NCBI GenBank assembly: GCA_002279765.1
Contig: NCCR01000001.1
Span: 14,384 to 33,545 of the forward strand
Reading direction: 5' to 3'
DNA from: Verrucomicrobia bacterium 12-59-8
GTDB lineage: Bacteria; Verrucomicrobiota; Verrucomicrobiae; Verrucomicrobiales; Verrucomicrobiaceae
DNA: 19,162 bases
The translations under genes were made by a program, and so were the position numbers. Below are positions 14,549 to 19,162 of this stretch, piece by piece; within the stretch, counting starts at the first letter, position 1, and each line of letters starts with the position of its first letter. Below the pieces are notes generated by a model, which searched no databases, was not told where the DNA came from, and saw nothing but the letters and a program-made list of their open reading frames with translations.

Positions 14549-16708
14549 ATGCCAGCCCCGCGCACCACCACCAAAGCCGAAGTCCTGCGCGGACTCGTGG
14601 ATCGTGTGGTGTTTCACAATGAGGACAACGGCTACTGCATCCTGAAAATCGTCCCCGAAGGCCGGCGCGATGTGGCGAGCCTGATCGGCAAAGCGCCGCG
14701 CGTGGTCGCCGGGGAGGAATTCGAAGCCAAAGGCGTGTGGGAACCGAACCGGGACTTTGGCCCGCAGTTCAAAGCAGACGCGCTCAAGCTCCGGCGCCCC
14801 GATTCCCTCGCAGGCATCGAGCGCTATCTCGGCAGCGGCTTGATCGAGGGCATCGGGCCGAAGTATGCGAAGCGGATGGTGGAAAAGTTCGGGCCGAAGG
14901 TCTTCGACATCATCGAGAACGAATCGAAGAAACTCGAAGACGTGGAAGGCGTGGGCAAGAAGCGCCGCATCGAGATCCGCGCTTCGTGGATCAAGCAGAA
15001 GTCCATTCACGGCATCATGCTGTTTCTGCATCAGCACGGCATCAGTTCATCGCGTGCCTTGCGCATCTACAAAACCTACGGCGAAGAAGCGCAGGCGGTG
15101 CTGAAAGAGAACCCGTACCGGATGGCGCAGGACATCCGCGGCATCGGCTTTAAAACGGCGGATGACATCGCCTACCAGCTCGGAGTTGCCGAAGATGCGC
15201 CGGAGCGCATCAAGGCCGGCATTCTGCATGTGCTCGAAACCGCCGCAGGCAACGGCCACTGCTGCCTTCCAGAGACCGAAGTGATCAAAAAAGCGACCGA
15301 GCTGCTCGGGGTTGAGGCCTTGATTGCACCGCAGACAGACGCGCTCATCGCGAGTGATCAGATCGAGCGCCACGATACCTTTTTATATCTGCCCTACCTG
15401 CGCGCCGCAGAGCAAAGCATCGCGGCGAATGTGAAGTCGCTCGCCGCTCTGCCTGCGGCCTACCCGAGCATCGACGAAGACGCTGCTCTAGCCTGGGTGA
15501 TGAAGAAAACGGGCAAGGAACTGGCCGAAAGCCAGCAACGGGCGGTGCGCGAGGCTTTGCGGCAGCGCCTGCTTATCATCACTGGCGGACCCGGCGTGGG
15601 CAAGACCACGATCCTGCGCAGCATCCTGCTTATTCTGCAAAGCAAGCAGATCAAACTCGTGCTCGCCGCGCCCACTGGCCGTGCGGCCAAGCGCCTCACC
15701 GAAAGTACCGGTCTGGAGGCCAAGACGCTGCACCGCCTGCTCGAATACCAAGGCGAAGGTCAGTGGGGCCGTCATCGAGGCAAACCTCTTGCGGGACATT
15801 TGTTTGTCGTGGACGAAGCGTCGATGATCGATGCGCCACTGATGGCGCAGTTCCTCTCCGCATTGCCCGAAGGTGCGCATCTGCTCATCGTAGGAGATGC
15901 GGATCAGCTCCCATCCGTCGGTCCCGGCATGGTGCTGCATGATCTGATCGCCAGTGACCAGGTGCCGTGCGTGAAGCTCACCGAGATCTTCCGTCAGGCC
16001 GCCAGCAGCCGCATCATTACGAGTGCGCATGCGATCAATCGCGGTCAGGTGCCTGATTTGAAGCCCTCACGCAGCAGCGACTTCTTTTTCCTTCCCGCCA
16101 GCGAGCCGGAGGAGGTCAAGCACACGCTCGTCGAACTGGCTCATACACGGCTTACCGCCAAGTACGGCCTCGATCCGATCCGCGACATCCAGGTGCTCAC
16201 GCCGATGAACCGCAACCTACTCGGCACCATCTCGCTCAATCAATCGCTGCAGCTCGCGCTCAATCCGCCCAACGAGCTCAAGTTCGAGATCGAGCGCTTT
16301 GGCGTGACCTTCCGCGTCGGCGACAAAGTCATCCAGACGCACAACAACTACGACAAGGAAGTCTTCAACGGCGACATCGGCCACATCGTGACGATCGATG
16401 CCGATCCGGTGAAGGTTCACGTCCGCTACGATGCTGACCGCCTCGTCGAATACGAACCTGGGGAGCTTGATGAACTCCAGCTCGCCTATGCGCTGAGCAT
16501 TCACAAAAGCCAGGGCAGCGAGTTCCCCTGCGTCATTATTCCCGTGAGCACGCAGCATTACGTGCTGCTGGAGCGCAGCCTGATCTACACCGCCATCACA
16601 CGGGCCAAGAGGCTGTGCGTTCTTGTTGGCGACGAGCGGGCACTGTCCCTGGCCGTGAGCAAGCAGGAGAGCCGCAAGCGCTGGACGGGCTTGCGTCGAA
16701 TGCTCTGA
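14549..16708 (+). CDS. recD2: RecD2-type ATP-dependent 5'-3' DNA helicase (RecD/TraA family)
   Basis: A 719-residue SF1B helicase of the RecBC-independent RecD2 kind. The N-terminal OB-like domain (about 10-82, GLVDRVVFHNEDNGYCILKI) is followed by helix-hairpin-helix elements (GLIEGIGPKYAKRM and DVEGVGKKRR, then DIRGIGFKTADDIA). Helicase motifs: Walker A GGPGVGKT (346-353), Ia APTGRAAKRL (374-383), II VVDEASM (420-426), III GDADQLPSVGPG (449-460), SH3-like insertion region VGDKVIQTHNNYDKEVFNGD (590-609), V HKSQGSEFP (652-660) and VI YTAITRAKRL (680-689). Every core motif is intact and the length is normal. It likely acts in DNA repair and replication-fork processing. It stands alone, divergent from the acetyltransferase. 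Confidence 0.96.
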   Translation: MPAPRTTTKAEVLRGLVDRVVFHNEDNGYCILKIVPEGRRDVASLIGKAPRVVAGEEFEAKGVWEPNRDFGPQFKADALKLRRPDSLAGIERYLGSGLIEGIGPKYAKRMVEKFGPKVFDIIENESKKLEDVEGVGKKRRIEIRASWIKQKSIHGIMLFLHQHGISSSRALRIYKTYGEEAQAVLKENPYRMAQDIRGIGFKTADDIAYQLGVAEDAPERIKAGILHVLETAAGNGHCCLPETEVIKKATELLGVEALIAPQTDALIASDQIERHDTFLYLPYLRAAEQSIAANVKSLAALPAAYPSIDEDAALAWVMKKTGKELAESQQRAVREALRQRLLIITGGPGVGKTTILRSILLILQSKQIKLVLAAPTGRAAKRLTESTGLEAKTLHRLLEYQGEGQWGRHRGKPLAGHLFVVDEASMIDAPLMAQFLSALPEGAHLLIVGDADQLPSVGPGMVLHDLIASDQVPCVKLTEIFRQAASSRIITSAHAINRGQVPDLKPSRSSDFFFLPASEPEEVKHTLVELAHTRLTAKYGLDPIRDIQVLTPMNRNLLGTISLNQSLQLALNPPNELKFEIERFGVTFRVGDKVIQTHNNYDKEVFNGDIGHIVTIDADPVKVHVRYDADRLVEYEPGELDELQLAYALSIHKSQGSEFPCVIIPVSTQHYVLLERSLIYTAITRAKRLCVLVGDERALSLAVSKQESRKRWTGLRRML

Positions 16709-16765
16709 TCAAATTGCCCTCAAAGCGGCGTAGGTGTGAGGCACTCAAATCCATCGAAGATCCTC

Positions 16766-18127
16766 ATGCCCACATCCCGCCGCTCTTTCCTGAAGAATTC
16801 CACGCTTGCATCCGCCGCTGCCGCCTTTCCAGCGTTCGTGCGTGGGCAGAATCTCAACAGCAAGCTCCAGGTGGCTTGTGTGGGGGTGAACGGGATGGGC
16901 TTCAGCGATCTGCATAACGTGGGCTCGCATGCAGCGGTGAAGTTTGTCGGCTTCTGCGATGTGGATGCGAACCGTTTCGACAAGGCGGACGCGGAGTTTC
17001 CTGGTGTGAAGCATTTTTCCGACTATCGGGAGATGTTCAGCACGCTGGGCGATGGCTTTGATGCAGTGACGGTGGGCATCCCTGACCACATGCATGCTCC
17101 GGTAGCAGTGGCCGCGATGCAGCAGGGCAAGCACATCTATTGCCAGAAGCCGCTGGCTCACACGGTCTGGGAGGCACGGCAGATGCGGCTGTGGGCGGAC
17201 AAGAAAAATCTCACTACGCAGATGGGCAACCAGATCCACTCATCCATCGAGTACCGCATGGGCACGCGGCTGATTAAGGAAGGTGCGATTGGCAAAATCA
17301 AAGAAGTCTATTCGTGGGTCGGGGTGACGGGCAATGAGCGCACGCGCATGTTCCAGCCACCGCCCTCGGCCCCGGTGCCGGCGAATTTGAACTGGGATCT
17401 GTGGATCGGTGCGGCACCGATGCGTGAGTATGCCCCCGCCTATCATCCCTTCATCTGGCGTGACTGGCAGGACTTCGGTGGTGGTGGATTGGGCGACTTT
17501 GGCTGCCACATCATGGACCCGGTCTTTACCGCGCTTGATCTGACCGCCCCGATCAGCGTTCATGCGAAGAACAGCGGCATCAACCAGCAGATCTGGCCCA
17601 CGCACGAGACGATCAACTATGTTTTCCCTGGCACGGAATACACGGCAGGGAAGACGATGAAGCTGACCTGGATGGACGGCGGCCTGAAACCGAGCCACAA
17701 GCTCGCGCAGATGCCGGGAGACATCGATCTGCCCGCCAGCGGTTCCATCTTCATTGGCGAAGGCGGCACCATGGTGCTCGCACACGTGGCCGGGCCACGG
17801 TTGTACCCACTCGACAAGTTCACCGGCTTCCAATATCCGAAGGAAGAACCCCGCAGCCACTGGCACACTTGGGTGGACGCCTGCCTCGCCAGCAAAAAAA
17901 CCAGCGACGGCTTCCACTACGCCGGCCCACTGGCGGAAACCGTGCAGCTGGGCAACGTGGCTACGCGTCTGGCCATTCCGAAGATCGACCCGATTACGGG
18001 CCGCATGGAGGAGGCGAACAAGGTCCTGGAGTGGGACGCCGCGAACCTGACATTCCCGAACGCCCCCGAGGCGGACAAATTGCTCACAAAAACCTACCGC
18101 CAGGGCTTCGAAGTGGCGGCGGCGTAA
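16766..18127 (+). CDS. Tat-exported Gfo/Idh/MocA-family oxidoreductase
   Basis: A 453-residue NAD(P)-dependent sugar-type oxidoreductase. The twin-arginine signal SRRSFLKN (residues 4-11) is followed by an Ala-rich h-region and a likely cleavage near FVRGQ. The Rossmann motif CVGVNGMG (38-45), DVDANR, the catalytic-lysine motif CQKPLAH (126-132, usually EKP in cytosolic members) and DFGCHIMD (244-251, catalytic His 248 and Asp 251) are all present. A Tat export signal on this family is common in Planctomycetes and Verrucomicrobia and implies folding with cofactor before export. I chose ATG at 16766 because it starts right before the Tat motif; a GTG at 16736 would add ten residues. A strong terminator follows, and the unit is probably monocistronic. 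Confidence 0.92.
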   Translation: MPTSRRSFLKNSTLASAAAAFPAFVRGQNLNSKLQVACVGVNGMGFSDLHNVGSHAAVKFVGFCDVDANRFDKADAEFPGVKHFSDYREMFSTLGDGFDAVTVGIPDHMHAPVAVAAMQQGKHIYCQKPLAHTVWEARQMRLWADKKNLTTQMGNQIHSSIEYRMGTRLIKEGAIGKIKEVYSWVGVTGNERTRMFQPPPSAPVPANLNWDLWIGAAPMREYAPAYHPFIWRDWQDFGGGGLGDFGCHIMDPVFTALDLTAPISVHAKNSGINQQIWPTHETINYVFPGTEYTAGKTMKLTWMDGGLKPSHKLAQMPGDIDLPASGSIFIGEGGTMVLAHVAGPRLYPLDKFTGFQYPKEEPRSHWHTWVDACLASKKTSDGFHYAGPLAETVQLGNVATRLAIPKIDPITGRMEEANKVLEWDAANLTFPNAPEADKLLTKTYRQGFEVAAA

Positions 18128-18151
18128 ACCGTACGGCAGTCCTGATTTTAC

Positions 18152-18191
18152 AAATGCGCGCTGGCTGGGACAATCCAGCGCACATTTTTTT
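18152..18191 (+). terminator. Intrinsic terminator after the Gfo/Idh gene
   Basis: A perfect seven-base GC stem (GCGCTGG at 18158-18164 with CCAGCGC at 18175-18181, ten-base loop) extends outward through one mismatch by five more pairs (AAATG with CATTT), and the distal arm runs into seven T residues (18185-18191). It lies 25 bases after the Gfo/Idh stop. Confidence 0.85.
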
Positions 18192-18238
18192 CTGTGCGTA
18201 ATCGAGCGGCTGGCGTAGTTATTGCGTCAGACATCGAT

Positions 18239-18802
18239 ATGAATTCGGAACACACGAACGAATCATCGTCTTCCCTCAGTGGAAGCCTCCTGCTTGCCTC
18301 ACCGGCCATGCGAGACTCGAATTTCGCCCGCTCCGTGGTCTTCATGGCGGCACACAACGCGAAGGACGGGGCGTTTGGCTACATCCTGAACCGGCCGCTG
18401 GAGCAAAGCGTGGCCGATCTGCTGCCGGACCAGGATCTGGGGGCGCTTGGCGAGGTTCCCGTGTTCATGGGCGGACCCGTTTCGACCGACAAGCTGGCTT
18501 TTGCGGCGCTTCATTGGAACAAACGCCGCCGCACGCTGCGCTGCCAGACGCATCTCTCGGTGGCGGACGCCCTGCATGCGCTCAGCCTCGGACATGATGT
18601 GCGCGGCTTCGTCGGCTACTCCGGCTGGAGTGGCGGGCAGCTCGAAAGCGAGCTGGAAGTGCGCTCCTGGATTACCGCCGATGCGCGTCCGCTGGTGCTC
18701 ACGGTTGAGAAGCCAGCGCATATGTGGTCTGCCATTCTCAAGGACATGGGCCCGGTTTACCAGGTGATGGCTGGGGTGCCAGAGGATGTGGGGCTGAACT
18801 GA
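18239..18802 (+). CDS. yqgE: YqgE/AlgH family protein (UPF0301)
   Basis: A 187-residue protein, the usual length for this family, of unsettled biochemical role (linked to alginate regulation in Pseudomonas as AlgH). Family hallmarks: GSLLLASPAMRDSNFARSVV (15-34), GYILNRP (47-53), FMGGPVS (76-82) and GYSGWSGGQLESEL (126-139). The ATG at 18239 is preferred over an in-frame GTG at 18194 because the extra 15 residues lie just after the upstream terminator and have no family match. It converges with the following minus-strand gene, whose stop lies two bases away. Confidence 0.93.
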   Translation: MNSEHTNESSSSLSGSLLLASPAMRDSNFARSVVFMAAHNAKDGAFGYILNRPLEQSVADLLPDQDLGALGEVPVFMGGPVSTDKLAFAALHWNKRRRTLRCQTHLSVADALHALSLGHDVRGFVGYSGWSGGQLESELEVRSWITADARPLVLTVEKPAHMWSAILKDMGPVYQVMAGVPEDVGLN

Positions 18803-18804
18803 GC

Positions 18805-19162
18805 CTACTTCGTGAACTCCTTGTCGATCGCGTCGAGGTATTTCGAGATCGGGTCGGTGCGTGGCGGGAGTTCTTTCTGAATGGTGGTGGGAAGGTTGAG
18901 GTAGCCGTCGAACTTGCCGGAGAGGCGGCCGCTTTCACTGGCTTCAAACCAGTCAAGGTAGTCACGCACGGCGATGGACTTTTGATACGCAACGAGGGCG
19001 AATTCGTGCAGCGTGGCGAGGCGCTTGTTCATGTCCTTGGTCCTGCCGGCTTCGATGTCCAGGACGGCAGCAAGGTAGGCTCTGACGACCGGGCGGAACA
19101 GCACGCTGACGCGCAGCTCCTGCGCGCGCAGTGAGGCGATGTTGAAGGAAAGTATTTTGAAG
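18805..19162 (-). CDS. Unrecognised protein, C-terminal 118 residues; continues past the window
   Basis: The reading frame is open from the window edge (FKILSFN...) to the stop at 18805-18807, so this is the 3' end of a longer gene, not a complete small gene; the GTG at 19104 is internal. The visible part is mostly helical and charged, with AYLAAVLDIEAGRTKDMNKR, VAYQKSIAVRDYLDWFEASE and a C-terminal PISKYLDAIDKEF. No catalytic motif or membrane segment is visible. I do not recognise the family. A secreted or tetratricopeptide-like helical protein is possible but unsupported. Confidence 0.7.
   Translation of the reverse strand, partial: FKILSFNIASLRAQELRVSVLFRPVVRAYLAAVLDIEAGRTKDMNKRLATLHEFALVAYQKSIAVRDYLDWFEASESGRLSGKFDGYLNLPTTIQKELPPRTDPISKYLDAIDKEFTK

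Noticed and set aside
16709..16765. Imperfect hairpin (TGCCCTCA/TGAGGCA) between recD2 and the Gfo/Idh gene
   Set aside because: Bulged stem with a long loop and no T-run.

Overview
The window looks like chromosomal DNA of a GC-rich member of the PVC superphylum, most likely a Verrucomicrobiota (Prosthecobacter/Verrucomicrobium-like). The reasons are a PVC-type 'membrane-bound dehydrogenase' fused to a c-type cytochrome, a Tat-exported Gfo/Idh/MocA oxidoreductase, a Tat-exported amidohydrolase, and large secreted kelch and calcium-loop proteins typical of this group's secretome. I see no rRNA, tRNA, CRISPR array, transposase or phage gene. The taxon is an inference from gene content alone.

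Layout. (1) 1-1148: 3' part of dihydrolipoyl dehydrogenase (plus strand). (2) 1145-2492: an AT-richer small island holding an unrecognised 307-aa protein with a PD-(D/E)XK nuclease-like residue pattern, two perfect hairpins at its 5' end, and an orphan 65-aa protein of a family I associate with nucleotidyltransferase toxin-antitoxin-like pairs. (3) 2493-3458: secreted amidohydrolase. (4) 3467-7105, minus strand: a four-gene operon (TetR regulator, lipoprotein HlyD-type fusion protein, ABC ATPase, ABC-2 permease). All its junctions overlap, and a strong inverted repeat lies just upstream of the first start codon. (5) 7193-9784, minus: large secreted PVC dehydrogenase / HEAT / cytochrome c / discoidin protein. 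(6) 9862-13733, plus: a divergent pair of secreted proteins, a 989-aa protein with 14 kelch-like repeats and a coupled 301-aa protein with a calcium-binding loop. (7) 13836-14474, minus: GNAT acetyltransferase. (8) 14549-16708, plus: RecD2-type helicase. (9) 16766-18127, plus: Tat-exported Gfo/Idh oxidoreductase, closed by a clear intrinsic terminator. (10) 18239-18802, plus: YqgE/AlgH protein. (11) 18805-end, minus: 3' part of an unrecognised gene.

How it fits together. Most of the window is ordinary housekeeping plus an exported oxidative and hydrolytic repertoire for polysaccharide-derived substrates (amidohydrolase/lactonase-like, cytochrome-linked dehydrogenase, Gfo/Idh). The tetR operon looks like a self-contained, ligand-inducible efflux unit. 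The parts most likely to hold something undescribed are the nuclease-like island behind lpd and the kelch plus calcium-loop secreted pair.
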